Positions 33,996 to 45,865 of a stretch of DNA of 64,000 bases are shown here, in pieces. Location of the stretch: positions 33,309,505 to 33,373,504 of the forward strand of contig JARWIR010000003.1 in the NCBI GenBank assembly GCA_029959085.1, in the 5' to 3' direction. The first letter of the stretch is position 1, and each line of letters opens with the position of its first letter. The stretch is from Nemophila menziesii (taxonomy: Eukaryota; Streptophyta; Magnoliopsida; Boraginales; Hydrophyllaceae). Below the pieces are notes generated by a model. That model was not told the DNA's origin, made no database searches, and worked only from the letters and a program-made list of their open reading frames with translations. The translations under genes and the position numbers were made by a program.

Positions 33996-34019
33996 GAGTA
34001 CTCTCAGTTTTTTCCGGTG

Positions 34020-34110
34020 ACTGGTGGCCTGAGGTCGGTGGTCGGAGGTCGGTGGTCGGTGGTCGGAGGTCGGTGGTAGGTGGTGGGTGGTGGGTGGTGG
34101 GAAGTTGGAG
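34020..34110. repeat. GGTCGGAGGTCGGTGGTC minisatellite
   Basis: Reverse complement of the CCGACC minisatellite of copy 1, here decaying into GGTGGGTGGTGGG toward the right. Confidence 0.8.
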
Positions 34111-34533
34111 GTAGGTGGGTAGTGGTAGGTAGAGGAGAGAGAAACAGTGACATCACACTAGTTTGTCTTTTAGTAATAGTAAGGGTAGGAAAGACAATTG
34201 TCAAAATTCAGGTCCCTAAGAAGAATGACATTTAAGAAACTACTCTATAGAGAAGACAATTTGTCTCCAAGACCCTATATATAATTCACCCTTTTATTAA
34301 CGGCCAAGATGTCTATTTTTCTTAAGTAAAGGCGTTTTTCAAATGAGTGCATTTAGTGGGCTATTAAATTAATGGGCAGAGTAAATTAAGGAGATGTTCC
34401 TCATAGGAGCGCCTATAGGTTAGTTGTGCAATTATTTTATCAAATAAGTTTTTGTTGCAATATTTTTTTTTTAATATTTTACAAATATAAAAACTCAAGT
34501 CTCAAACTTTATTTCTTTTTGGGCAAGAAAACC

Positions 34534-35066
34534 TCGTCTTTCACACACATTGTTAAAAGAAAATCTTCACACTTACCCGACCCAACCCGCTCTCTACTAC
34601 ACAGATAACCGCCGCCACAGGAATCATTTGCACCATCATCAACACTTCTTGCTTCGCCACTAACAACGATAGACCTTCGAAGATCCCAAATTAAGGTAAA
34701 AATTTGTTTTTTTTACCATTGAAACTCAAACAATACAAAAAATTTAATTTGATTTCAACCTAATCTCACCACTTTTACAAATTTTCAGAGTTTTTAGATT
34801 TAACTATATGTTTAATTTCACAAATCCCGCAATGGTCATAAATATGACTGTTGGAAACTTGTACAGTATGAACAGTGATGCTCGAATAACCGTATATTAC
34901 GTGACTGTTGGGATTGAGCAATTTGGTCTTATACTGCATTTTTTGAATTTATTTTGCAGTATAATCCATTTGACGGAGATGGTCTAAAAGAAGGCGAAAC
35001 ACAGCAATAATACCCATTTATAATTTTTCGTTTTCTTAACATAATCTGAGCTAAACCCTATCTCCA
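34534..35066 (+). other. TIM44 5' leader with probable leader intron
   Basis: CT-rich, leader-like sequence (about 34560-34695) ends AAATTAAG|GTAAAA, and TTTTGCAG|TATAAT at 34958 is a good acceptor. A 5' leader intron of about 260 bp is therefore likely. No TATA box is obvious between the transposon end (34524) and the leader. Confidence 0.5.
35053..35060 (+). promoter_or_regulatory. Telo-box (AAACCCTA) in TIM44 leader
   Basis: AAACCCTA lies 7 bases upstream of the ATG. Telo-boxes are frequent in leaders and promoters of plant genes for translation and organelle biogenesis. An effect here is inference. Confidence 0.4.
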
Positions 35067-37569
35067 ATGGCTAGTAGAAAACTTGTACGCGATTTATTTA
35101 TGTCTAGACAGCCCCTTATTCGCCACTTATTATCATCTCAACAGGTAGTTCATACACAGGACACTACATATTTTATACTCTGCAAAAGTCTTATGATTAT
35201 TTACATGTTTGTATATCTATTTCTCACAGGTTTCAAGTAGAAGTACGAGGTTACATTATGTGCAGCCAAATGGGTATTTGCCGAGACGTGAATTTAGTGT
35301 TTTTAATGAGTTCTCCAAAAAGATTAAAGGCGAAGTAGAGAGGTATTCATTGATATTAATTTAGTAATTCGATTTTAATTGTAATTAGGAGCTCACATAT
35401 TAGGGTTTTGTAATGAAAGAAAGTATAAAGATTGTGTTTGTTTGGTTTAGAAACCAGGAATTTAAAAAGTCAGTGCATGAATTGAAGGAAAAAGCTGAGG
35501 AGTTCAATGTGAAGAAAGAAGATATAAAGGCTAGGTATTTAATATATATAATTAAAGTAATAGTGAATTGTTTAGAGGCTGAGACATACCTTTGTATGTC
35601 AAGGACCTTCAATGGGGACCCTGAAATGCTGACCTGGCGAATGCAGAACAAAGCAGACTACTGAGCAGCTATATAAGCATGTAGATGGAGTTTGGACTGA
35701 AGCTGAAGCTGCTGCTAAAAAGGTAAAAAACATATCATAAAGGACTAGAAAATAAATATAAAACATTTCAAGTTTTCAACCCTAATAATGGCACACTTTT
35801 CTGGTCTTATAGGTGTATGCTAATATGGAAGAAACCATTTTTACTGCTAAAGAGGAGGTATGTACTATGTAGAACTTAAAAGTGGCAAAATCGTGAATAA
35901 GTAGTAAAAAAAGTTAAAATAACGATTAATTCTCGAATTTTAATTCAGGTGAAGCAAAATCTAGGGATGGGAAAGGAAAATTCAAGTGAATCTTCTAATG
36001 ATTCTGAGAAGAAAAACGAAACAGGAGATGAAAAAAAGGAGCAAGAATCAAAATTTACTGATCCAGAATCAATATTTAGCAAGGTCAGATCTTCAGTTTC
36101 TCCAAAAGTATCAATGGCTTTTCAGAAATTAAAAGAAGCAAAACCACTCGATATTGCGAAAAAAGGTTACGGAATTGTTCTTGAAGAGTTAAAAGGTAAC
36201 CCTAATAAAAGAAAACACATGGTTCAAGAAGCTTCTTCAGAAACCTCCTCAGCAAAGGTTGAAAAGAGCACCAGAACTGAACTTGTTGTTAAACCTTCCG
36301 ACCAATCAAAATACAGTAAAAAATGGGAACAATTCAAGGAAAAGGTAAAAAAAAAAAGTCTTGGCCATTTTTTTTCTTTAATAATTAAATTTTACGTTAT
36401 AACCCCTCTTTAACTTTCAGATGCGTGGTCATCCTTTATTTAAACGTGTCAGTGGATATAGTGAACCCGTTGTGCAAAAAAGCCAAGAGGTATTATTTAA
36501 TTAATTTTAATTAATTTTTTTTTCGTGATTTATGTTTATGTTGGAAAAAAACACAGATTGCAGAGGATGTGCGTGAGAGATGGGAAACTAGTGATCATCC
36601 CGTAGTTCATAAAATCCAGGAGTATGAACTGTTTTTTTTTTCTTTTTTTTTTTAACTTTTATATGATTTTATATACTGAAAGTTAATTTTTTTGTTACAG
36701 TTTGAGTGAAACTGCTTTTGGAGAAACAGATAGTGCAATGTCACTAAAGGAAATACGTAGAAGAGATCCGTATGTTTATGTTTTTAATTATTATTTTGTT
36801 TAGAATATGTTGTAGTAAATTCATGAGTGTTTTGTTTTATTTTATTTTAGGTCCTTCTCTTTACCGGAATTTGTGTCTGAGGTTCAAGATGTGATCAAAC
36901 CGGTTCTTAAAGCTTATTATAAAGTAGGTTTCTTGTGTTAGTGATTTATGATATGTATGTATGTATGTAATGTTGGATTTGTGAATAGGGAGATACAGAA
37001 GTTTTGAAGAAGTATTGTGCTAATGAGGTACTTGAAAGGTGTAAGGCAGAACGTAAAGCATATGCAAGTCAGAATATTTACTTTGATCACAAGGTGAGTT
37101 TTTAGGGTTTAGGGTTTTGAATTTATTATGTATGAATATGAATTTCGATTATTTATGTGCAGATTCTACATATTTCTGAAGCTGAAGTTCGAGAGACTAA
37201 AATGATGGGTGAAACTCCTATAATTATATTAGCGGTATGTACTATTTTTTTTTTTTAAATAACACATGTGCTTAATAATATTTGGGTCGATATGTGCAGT
37301 TTCAGACACAGCAAGTGTATTGTGTACGTGATAAAGAAGGTCAAATAACTGAGGGTGGAAAGGTAAATTTAAAGAGTTGATTAGTGTAAATTTATTTATT
37401 TGATTAATATTGTTGAATTTTATTTATGGTTAATTAGGACACAATTCATACGATTTACTATGCTTGGGCTATGCAACAAGTGGCTCCTGAAGAAATAGGT
37501 GGAGGTGCTATTTTCCCTATTTGGAGGCTAAGAGAAATGCAACAATTTGGTGTTCAAGCCCTTATTTAA
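35067..37569 (+). CDS. TIM44: TIM44, mitochondrial inner-membrane import subunit
   Basis: Fourteen exons join in frame to 479 aa: 35067-35144, 35230-35342, 35451-35534, 35647-35722, 35813-35857, 35949-36344, 36421-36489, 36557-36621, 36701-36769, 36851-36923, 36989-37093, 37163-37234, 37300-37362, 37438-37569; all introns are GT-AG. The N-terminus [20 protein letters not shown] is basic and suits a mitochondrial presequence. Residues about 65-260 are charged and helix-rich ([14 protein letters not shown]). The C-terminal Tim44 domain (about 290-479) includes [52 protein letters not shown] and ends [22 protein letters not shown]44 tethers mtHsp70 to the TIM23 channel on the matrix side. Length fits plant TIM44 (about 470 aa). 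Every junction keeps frame, so the gene looks intact. The ATG is the first in frame and directly opens the presequence. Confidence 0.93.
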
Positions 37570-38498
37570 TTGTGGTGCCTTGTTTCACCTATATTATGAC
37601 AAAGAAAACATCTCATTTTTGTTTTATTTTGTTTTTTTAATCTATTATGTTCTCTATTGAATGAGCCGTTTATTATAAACGAGTAGTTGGTTATGTTGCT
37701 AATCTGTACGTGAATGTAAAGGTTAGTATGTTAACACTAGTAGTTTCATGTTACAACATACTTAACTTACACAACCCTGATCAAAGTGTTCCCTGATATG
37801 TGGTGTGTGCAAATAATGTTATTGTTATAGGTTACAGAATTAAGAGGGTTGGATATAGTTTTATTGTCTCCAAACTTATGATATGCAATCTTATTCACTC
37901 ATATGATTTGTTTTAGCTTATCGACCTAGTTTTGATTTATTTTACTCTGGTATTAGTTCCCGGAGCCCATCTGAAGCTGGCTTAGAAGTTGCCTTAGTTG
38001 ATGAATAATGCAGGGATCATTCTGCAAATATCTGATTAGCCTGTAAAGTCGAGCACTTCTGAACACTTGCAGGAGATCCCTCACTTGTCCCCATATTACC
38101 TTTTCACGATGGTTTAGGCCTATGCATGTATCTCAAGCTGGAAACTTATAGTCCTATACCTTTTGATGAAGTGGTGGATCTATCATAGGGATGGAACAAC
38201 TAAACATTTACTATAGCTCAAACACAAACTAGTCTAGTTCTTCCCATAGGTGACGACTCTATGGGAGCCCCGTGCCCTTAATCCTCTCTTAATCCTCGAA
38301 ACATGAACTAATTATGGGTCCCCTGATGTTACCAAACTGGTTTCTTTGATAATACTAGTGTCGGGGATTTCCCAAAACGCTTCCCTGAGGAAGGCCCACT
38401 TGTATTTTTATTTTGATAGGCTAAATGGGAAAGATGCCTTATCCCTGGGGAGGATGGACACCATCTAATTGAGCTCCTCAACTTGTTATATACTGGTA
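37570..38498. other. TIM44 3' flank, no further gene
   Basis: Contains the presumptive 3' UTR and unassigned sequence up to the Helitron pair. No motif supported. Confidence 0.5.
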
Positions 38499-41400
38499 CT
38501 AGGTATAGCCTGTGTCTGAAGGTACTCCAAAAAATAATATTCCAGTTATTTGTTCATTTACTGTTGATACATATGAAATGTTTAAAAATTAGAATGATTT
38601 TTGGTATTAAATATGTAAAAAATGAAATTATAGATATTGTGTTATTCAGAAATTATAAAAAAAATTATTATAAAATTCAAATGAACAAAAATATGTGTAT
38701 AATTTATCAAACAACTAATAAAGAAGTTGAAATACGAAAAAAATTAAAAAGAAACAGAATCGAAAATACATATATGATCATTCGTCTTGTGTGCTTACTT
38801 ATAATAAACATTATATTAAAACTTCAGGATATACAATATTACTTGTTGTTTGTTCACCATCGGGAAGAAGTACACTTATGCGATCATAACTCGTACATCT
38901 TGATAATGCAACATACAATTGTCTATGACTAAATACTGGTGTTCGCAAATCGATCCCAGCAAATTTCACAAATTGACCTTGTGATTTATTGATGGTCATG
39001 ACATAGGCTAAACGCACATGAAATTGTCTCCTTGTCATCACAAAGGGTATTTCCGAGTCAGAAGGCGTCAATGATATTCTTGGAATGAATACCAAATTAT
39101 CGGATTTATCTCCATTCAAAATGCGGGCTTCAATAACACGTGTTGAACATCTGACAACCATTAACCGCGTGCCATTACACAATCCATCCTTCGGGGCAAT
39201 ATTTCTTAACAACATGATATGAGCACCCATTTTTAATTCCAATTTGAACGGAGGTAACCCATTTGGATTCAGTGAGTTTAAATACTCATTTGGATATCGA
39301 GATGTTATAGATTTATCTACTTGATCCTCTTCAACAATCTTATCAGCTGCTAGATACGTTTTCTGTATTCTAGGAAAAATCTCAAGTGCAAGATTGTTGA
39401 TCTCACTAACATCATCAATTCTCGCGGACAGTATAGGCTCCGACTATTTGTTCGCGTACACCTTTTGGTACAACTGGTAAAATTTGTCGGAAATCACCTC
39501 CAAGAACAACAGTGATGCCCCCGAATGGCTTCTCATTTTTATGTATATCTCGTAACGTTCGATTAACAGCCTCAACACAATTTCGATGTTGCATCGGAAC
39601 TTCATCCCAAATTATGAGACTTGTTTTTCGTATCAACTTTGCCTAGAGGGATTGTTTAGAAATATGACAAATAGAATCTTCCACAATATTCAATGGTATC
39701 GAGAATGTAGAATGTGCAGTTCGACCTCCAATCAATAACAAAGATGCGACTCCTGAGGAAGCTACATTAATCACAAAATAATCTAAACTCTGACATTTTG
39801 TTGATATCGTATTGTATAAAAAGGTTTTTCCAGTTCCAGCACCTCCATTCAAGAAGAAAGTTACACCTTTACTATTAAACACGGAATCAACAATCTTATC
39901 ATATGCACGCATTTGTGCACTGTTAAGTCGATCAACGTTTATATCTGCATCCCTATCTTTCGCTTTCCTTTGAAGTTGTAAATGTTCTCTTATCAAACGA
40001 TTTTCCACAACTAAGTTCCAATTCATGAGTTGTGGATTTTGTTTCAACATTGGAGCACGGTTTATTGCGCGAGTTGTGTAGATAGTCATTTCGATTCTTT
40101 TATTTTTCTGCGAAACATGTATAATAATATCAATTATGTATTAGTTACAATATAATGACATTCGTGTTGTGTGTTTACTTATAATATACATTATTTCGAA
40201 ACTTCAGGGTATACAATATTAGGTGTTGTTTGTTCAACATCAAGAAGAAATACACGTATTCGATCATAAAGTGAAATTATAGGCTTACTTGAGGTCTGTG
40301 AACTTTTGCATTCGATTGGACTCGGGATGCACTCATTTTTGAGACCTTGTTTTTGTTATTCGATACGCTCGTCATTTGATAGTACAATGATCTGAAAATA
40401 TGAGGATTTATTAACATTTGGTAAATAAAACGATAAATCTATATTACATGTTATACAAATGAATCAATTAATCTAGTAATACATATACTGAAATACGACA
40501 CACGTAAGTATAATTTTAATAAGTTCAACTAATTTATTTCAATACATAAAAAAGTAGTTCTCCAATACAATACATTATTATCGAATCAAGAACAATTTAT
40601 TACAAATGACTCTCTAAAAACGATTATTCATGAAAAAGTAGCAAATCAATACCATAAATTTATTGTCGAATCTAAACTAATTTATTAAAATCCACTCCCA
40701 AAAACCTATTACATTGATAAATAATAACCATTCGAATATAAGGTACCCTGCTCCATGTTAGCAAGGGTTAAATCTGCTAGCATCGTAAACTCAATATCAT
40801 CAAGTAAAACTTTGAAATCTTCTAGTTTATCCATAATTTTTTAGTAAAGGTAGAATATTTGCTATTGGCCAATCTTGAGGAAGCGTGACAACTATGACAT
40901 ATAGCAAGGGGGCAGATCTAAATGAACGTTTGTACTACTCCTAAAGGAATAATAACTTTCCTCCTTTCGTTTAATGTGATCAAGCACAGATTTAGTTGAA
41001 TTCAGTCCATAAAAGGGTTATATTATCGATTTCACCATATTCATCGTATGAATTTGTTATAGTCTTAGTTAGCATTTCGAGTGTGTCCAAAGTATATTTT
41101 GTTTTAGCCTGCAAAAAATAACTATGAATAGAAAAAATTATATGTAAATATTTGTATGCTATATTTTTAAAAGGTGAGTATTCGAAATGGAAAATATTAT
41201 CTACAAACTACTCAAATAGTAATACGATTACTAATTAAAATATTCATATTCTTTTTTTAGTTTATTAACAAAAAATAAATAGGATTTTACGATTTTATAA
41301 TAAAAATATAGATATACTAAATGCACAAATAGTAATTATTAATTTTAGTAGCATTTTAATTATTTAATTATCAATTATTTTAATATTTTTATATCAAAAT

Positions 41401-41785
41401 ACAAATATAGAAAATATTTTATTGTTTACTAAATTATTTGTATTTTTCTTTTTTTTTTACAACTTTTTTCTTAAACCCATGTAAATTCTATTTGTTTTAT
41501 ATTTTTTAATTTTTTTTAATTAAATCCAACAGAAATGTATAACGTTTAAATATATTTTTTAAAATGTAAAATTTAAGAATATATTTTTGTTCTACGATGC
41601 TATGTTTTGATTGGAGATTTATGGGTAAAAGTTTTTTTTTTTCTCAAACGATTATAGGATATATAAAATAAAAATAAAGGAGAATAATACGGAAATTATG
41701 AGATGAATGGGGGAATTATGAGATGAATGGGGAAGTTTGAAGATAAATAGGAAGAGTTAGATTTCATTCTGCTTTATTATATAGA
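38499..41785 (-). mobile_element. Helitron A (3287 bp), non-autonomous
   Basis: On the minus strand it begins TCTATATAATAAAGCAG and ends GGCTATACCTAG, the TC...CTRR ends of Helitrons, with a host T next. An 11-15-base imperfect hairpin (GTACCTTCAGACAC) precedes the 3' end. It carries only the C-terminal part of a RepHel helicase, with no Rep domain. Compared with Helitron B it lacks about 330 bp of helicase. Its 5' end abuts the 3' end of Helitron B with no base between. Confidence 0.88.
38811..40089 (-). pseudogene. Helitron A helicase fragment, broken
   Basis: PIF1-type helicase: Walker [17 protein letters not shown], Walker B region [30 protein letters not shown], and C-terminal motifs [17 protein letters not shown] and [11 protein letters not shown] stop near 39640-39642 and an internal deletion near 39425-39440, which shifts the frame, split it. 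It lacks the stop that interrupts copy B (PFKLELKMG is read through here). The rolling-circle Rep domain is absent. Confidence 0.88.
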
Positions 41786-41798
41786 CTAGGTATAGCCC

Positions 41799-41812
41799 GT
41801 GCCTGAAGGCAC
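41799..41812 (-). other. Helitron B 3' hairpin
   Basis: GTGCCTGAAGGCAC folds into a 5-bp stem with a short loop, 9 bases before the terminal CTAG on the minus strand. Helitrons use such a hairpin as termination signal. Confidence 0.75.
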
Positions 41813-42099
41813 TCCAAAAAATAATATTCCAGTTACTTGTTCATTTAATGTCGATACATATGGAAATTTTTAAAAATTAGAATGATTTTTGGTATTGAAT
41901 ATGTAAAAACTGAAATTGTAGATAGTGTGTTATACAGAAATTATAATAAAAATTATTATAAAATTCAAATGAACATAAATATGTGTATAATTTATCAAAC
42001 AACTAATAAAGAAGTTGAAATACGAAAAAAATTTAAAAAGAAACAGAACCGAAAATACATACATGATCATTCGTCTTGTGTGCTTACTTGTAATAAACA

Positions 42100-43708
42100 T
42101 TATATTAAAACTTCAGGATATACAATATCAGTTGTTGTTTGTTCACCATCGGAAAGAAGTACACTTATGCGATCATAACTCGTACATCTTGATAATGCAC
42201 CATACAATTGTCCATGACTAAATACTGGTGTTCGCAAATGGATCCCAACGAATTTCACAGATTGACCTTGTGATTTATTGATGGTCATGGCATAGGCTAA
42301 ACGCACATGAAATTGTCTCCTTGTCATCACAAAGGGTAGTTCCGAGTCAGAAGGCGTCAATGATATTCTTGGAATGAATACCATATTACCGGATTTATCT
42401 CCATTGAAAACGCGGGCTTCAATAACACGTGTTAAACATCTGACAACCATTAACCGCGTGCCATTACACAATCCATCCTTTGGGGCAATATTTCTTAACA
42501 ACATGATAGGAGCACCCACTTTTAATTACAATTTGAACGGAGGTAACCCACTTGGATTCAGTGAGTTTAAATACTCATTTGGATATCGAGATGTTATAGA
42601 TTTATCTACTTGATCCTCTTCAACCATCTTATCAGCTGCTAGATACGTCTTCTGTATTCCAAGAAAAATCTTAAGTGCAAGATTGTTGATCTCACTAACA
42701 TCATCATTTCTCGCGGACAGTACAGTGCGTTCATTGAGATATGTGTTAGTTACAGTTTCGAGGTCATGCAAGTTAGGATATGTGGTTGATATCAAATTGT
42801 TCAAATTTGTGCACTTGCACATTGTTGTTGGGATCTCTATTAATTCTTCTGAGTTAGAGCCAATCTAGAATGATTAACAAACACTTAAATTTATGAGTAT
42901 ATAAAAAATTTATAACAAAATTTAGAGCCATTCAAATTACCTTTAGTAGGAAGTCTGCAAAATTAGAGTTCCCGCTAATTGATTCGTTGAGACGCATATT
43001 AACATCTAATATAAGCACGTGAATTTTTCTCCAAAGTATAGAACGTCTTAATGAGGCTCCGACTATTTGTTCGCATACACCTTTTGGTACAACTGGTAAA
43101 ATTTGTCGGAAATCACCTCCGAGAACAACAGTGATGCCCCTGAATGGCTTCTCATTTTTATGTATATCTTGTAACGTTCGATTAACAGCCTCAACACAAT
43201 TTCGATGTTGCATCGGAACTTCATCCCAAATTATGAGACTTGTTTTTCGTATCAACTCAGCATGGAGGGATTGTTTAGAAATATGACAAATAGAATCTTC
43301 CACAATATTCAGTGGTATCGAGAATGTGGAATGTGCAGTTCGACCTCCAATAAATAACAAAGATGCAATTCCTGATGAAGCTACATTAATCACAAAATAA
43401 TCTAAACTTTGACATTTTGTTGATATCGTATTGTATAAAAAGGTTTTTCCAATTCCAGCACCTCCATTCAAGAAGAAAGTTACACCTTTACTATTAAACA
43501 CGGAATCAACACTCTTATCGTATGCGCGCCTTTGTGCACTGTTAAGTCGATCAACGTTTTTATCTGCATCCCTATCTTTCGCTTCCTTTTGACGTTGTAA
43601 AAGTTCTCTTATCAATCGATTTTCCACAACCAAGTTCCAATTCATGAGTTGTGCATTTTGTTTCAAAATTGGAGCACATTTTATAGCGCGAGTTGTGTAG
43701 ATAGTCAT
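42100..43708 (-). pseudogene. Helitron B helicase, one stop from open
   Basis: From ATG 43708 the frame runs to 42941, a 76-bp GT-AG intron (42940-42865) follows, and it continues 42864-42100, totalling about 510 codons. Motifs: Walker [77 protein letters not shown] and [11 protein letters not shown] single in-frame TAA at 42526-42528 (PPFKL*LKVG) breaks it. The N-terminal Helitron parts, including Rep, are missing, so it could not drive transposition alone. Confidence 0.9.
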
Positions 43709-45325
43709 TTTGATTCTTTTATTTTTCTGCGAAACCTGTATAATAATATCAATTATGTATTAGTTACAATATAATGACATTCGTGTTGTGTGTTTACTTA
43801 TAATATACATTATTTCGAAACTTCAGGGTATACAATATTAGGTGTTGTTTGTTCAACATCAAGAAGAAATACACGTATTCGATCATAAAGTGAAATTATA
43901 GGCTTACTTGAGGTCTGCGAAATTTTGCATTCGATTGGACTCGGGATGCACTCATTTTTGAGACCTTGTGTTTGTTGTTCGATACGCTCGTCATTTGATA
44001 GTACAATGATCTAAAAATATGAGGATTTATTAACATTTTGGTATATAAAATGATAAATCTATATTACATGTTATACAAATGAAACAATTAATCTAGTAAT
44101 ACATATACTGAAATACGACACACGTAAGTATAATTTTAATAAGTTCAACTAATTTATTTCAATACATAAAAAAGTAGTTCTCCAATACAATACAATTATT
44201 ATCGAATCAAGAACAATTTATTACAAATGACTCCCTAAAAACGATTATTCATGAAAAAGTAGCAAATCAATACCATAAATTTATTGTCGAATCTAGACTA
44301 ATTTATTAAAATCCACTCCCAAAAACCTATTACATTGATAAATAACGACCATTCGAATATAAGGTACCCTGCTCCATGTTAGCAAGAGTTAAATCTGCTA
44401 GCATCGTAAACTCAATATCATCAAGTAAAACTTTCAAATCTTCTAGTTTATCCATATTTTTTGAGTAAAGGTAGAATATTTGCTATTGGTCAATCTTGAG
44501 GAAGCGTGACAACTATGACATATAGCAAGGGGGGCAGATCTAAAGGAACGTTTGTACTACTCCTAAAGGAATAATAACTTTCTTCCTTTCGTTTAATGTG
44601 ATCAAGCACATAATATAGTTGAATTCATTGGTTCGTCAGTGAATTAAGTCCATAAAAGGGTTATATTATCGATTTCACCGTATTCATCGTATGAATTTGT
44701 TATATTCTTAGTTCGCATTTCGAGTGTGTCCATTGTATTTTTTGTTTTAGCCTGCATAAAATAACTATGAATAGAAAAAATTAAATGTAAATATTTGTAT
44801 GCTATATCTTTTAAAAGTGAGTATTCGAAATGGAAAATATTATCTACAAACTACTCAAATAGTAATACGATTACTAATTAAAATATTCAGATTCTTTTTT
44901 TAGTTTATTAACAAAAAATAAATAGGATTTTACGATTTTATAATTAAAATATAGATATACTAAATGCCACAAATAGTAATTATTACTTTTAGTAGTATTT
45001 TAATTATTCAATTATCAATTATTTAAATATTTTTATATCAAAATATAAATATAGAAAATATTTTATTGTTTACTAAATTATTTGTATTTTCTTTTTTTTA
45101 CAACTTTTTCTTAAACCCACATAAATTCCATTTTTTTTTATATTTTTTAATTTTTTTGTATTAAATCCAACAGAAATATATAACGTATTCTTGTAGAAAA
45201 GTAAAATTTTCAAATATATTTTTTAAAATATAAAATTTAAGAATATATTTTTGTTCTATGATGCTACGTTTTAATTGGGGATTTATGGGTAAAGTTTTTT
45301 TTTTCATTCTGCTTTATTATATAGA

Positions 45326-45865
45326 TATGGACAAAGCACACCCCTTTTAAATAAGAAGCGGGGCCTTCATTAGGACAATAAAGAAGTTTGCAAACTAAGA
45401 AGGTTTATGTTGGGTGAACTGTGAATCATGAAAGATTCCTATTATCGAGGAGCGTGTAGGACGATATTCTTTCCTAACAAGAGCTCTAATCTCCAATATA
45501 TAAGCGATATGTCTCCAAATTTTGTCCCCTGTGATAAAGAAGGGTAATAGCCCTAAAACCCTTTTAGAGGAACGTTTCAGAATTAAATGACGAGCACTCG
45601 ATAATGGGCCTTGGCCAATGTCAGGTACAACCATTACAATTAAATCTTAGCTTAGAACTGTCAGGGGATGGGTAACCCCGTGACTAACTTTGACACTTGC
45701 GAGAGCGCGAATTCTTATCTATCTATTTGAAATCCGCGTCATAGATTAGCAATATTGCTAAGTCAATTAAATATAAAGTTATTGTCTTTGTTGACAGTAA
45801 TTGGAGATCAAGAGGTTTCACAGTGTTGTCTATAAACATATATCACCTGTAGTAGGACAGCCTTA
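45326..45865. other. No recognisable gene
   Basis: Includes a 79-codon minus-strand frame (45395-45634) without known motifs. Confidence 0.4.

Larger units (their letters stand above)
32792..34291. mobile_element. Non-autonomous MULE, copy 2 (1500 bp)
   Basis: Inverted relative to copy 1. It starts GAGATAATTACACCTAGGGTC and ends GACCCTATATATAATTCACCC. The 9-mer TTTTATTAA flanks it exactly (32783-32791, 34292-34300). It shares the TATA-like box, CT-rich leader, GC-rich core (about 33020-33590), GAGTACTC repeat and GGTCGG minisatellite with copy 1 in the matching inverted order. No transposase. It lies inside one arm of the long-TIR element, so it is the younger insertion. Confidence 0.87.
31872..34524. 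mobile_element. Long-TIR MULE-like element containing MULE copy 2
   Basis: Bases 31872-32142 reappear inverted as 32741-32791 plus 34301-34496, interrupted only by MULE copy 2, so the arms were about 270 bp. AAGAAAACC flanks the whole (31863-31871, 34525-34533), a 9-bp duplication. The right end extends about 28 bp beyond the left arm, so the ends are unequal. Without the insert it is about 1.14 kb and has no coding capacity. Its right end lies 542 bp upstream of the TIM44 start codon. Confidence 0.7.
41786..45325 (-). mobile_element. Helitron B (3540 bp), non-autonomous
   Basis: Same ends as Helitron A: 5' TCTATATAATAAAGC at 45325 and 3' CTAG at 41789-41786. The flanking base at 45326 is T (A on the minus strand), and removing both Helitrons leaves GGTA|TATGG, a normal A-T Helitron target. 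The two copies look well over 90 percent alike by eye, including long non-coding AT-rich parts. Only helicase C-terminal sequence is encoded. Confidence 0.88.

Noticed and set aside
13340..34291. The interval between MULE copies 1 and 2 as one large composite transposon
   Set aside because: Each copy has its own, different 9-bp duplication, so they inserted independently.
38483..38932. Plus-strand frame of 149 codons over the end of Helitron A
   Set aside because: Overlaps the minus-strand helicase 3' end and AT-rich terminal sequence; equivalent frames in Helitron B differ in extent.
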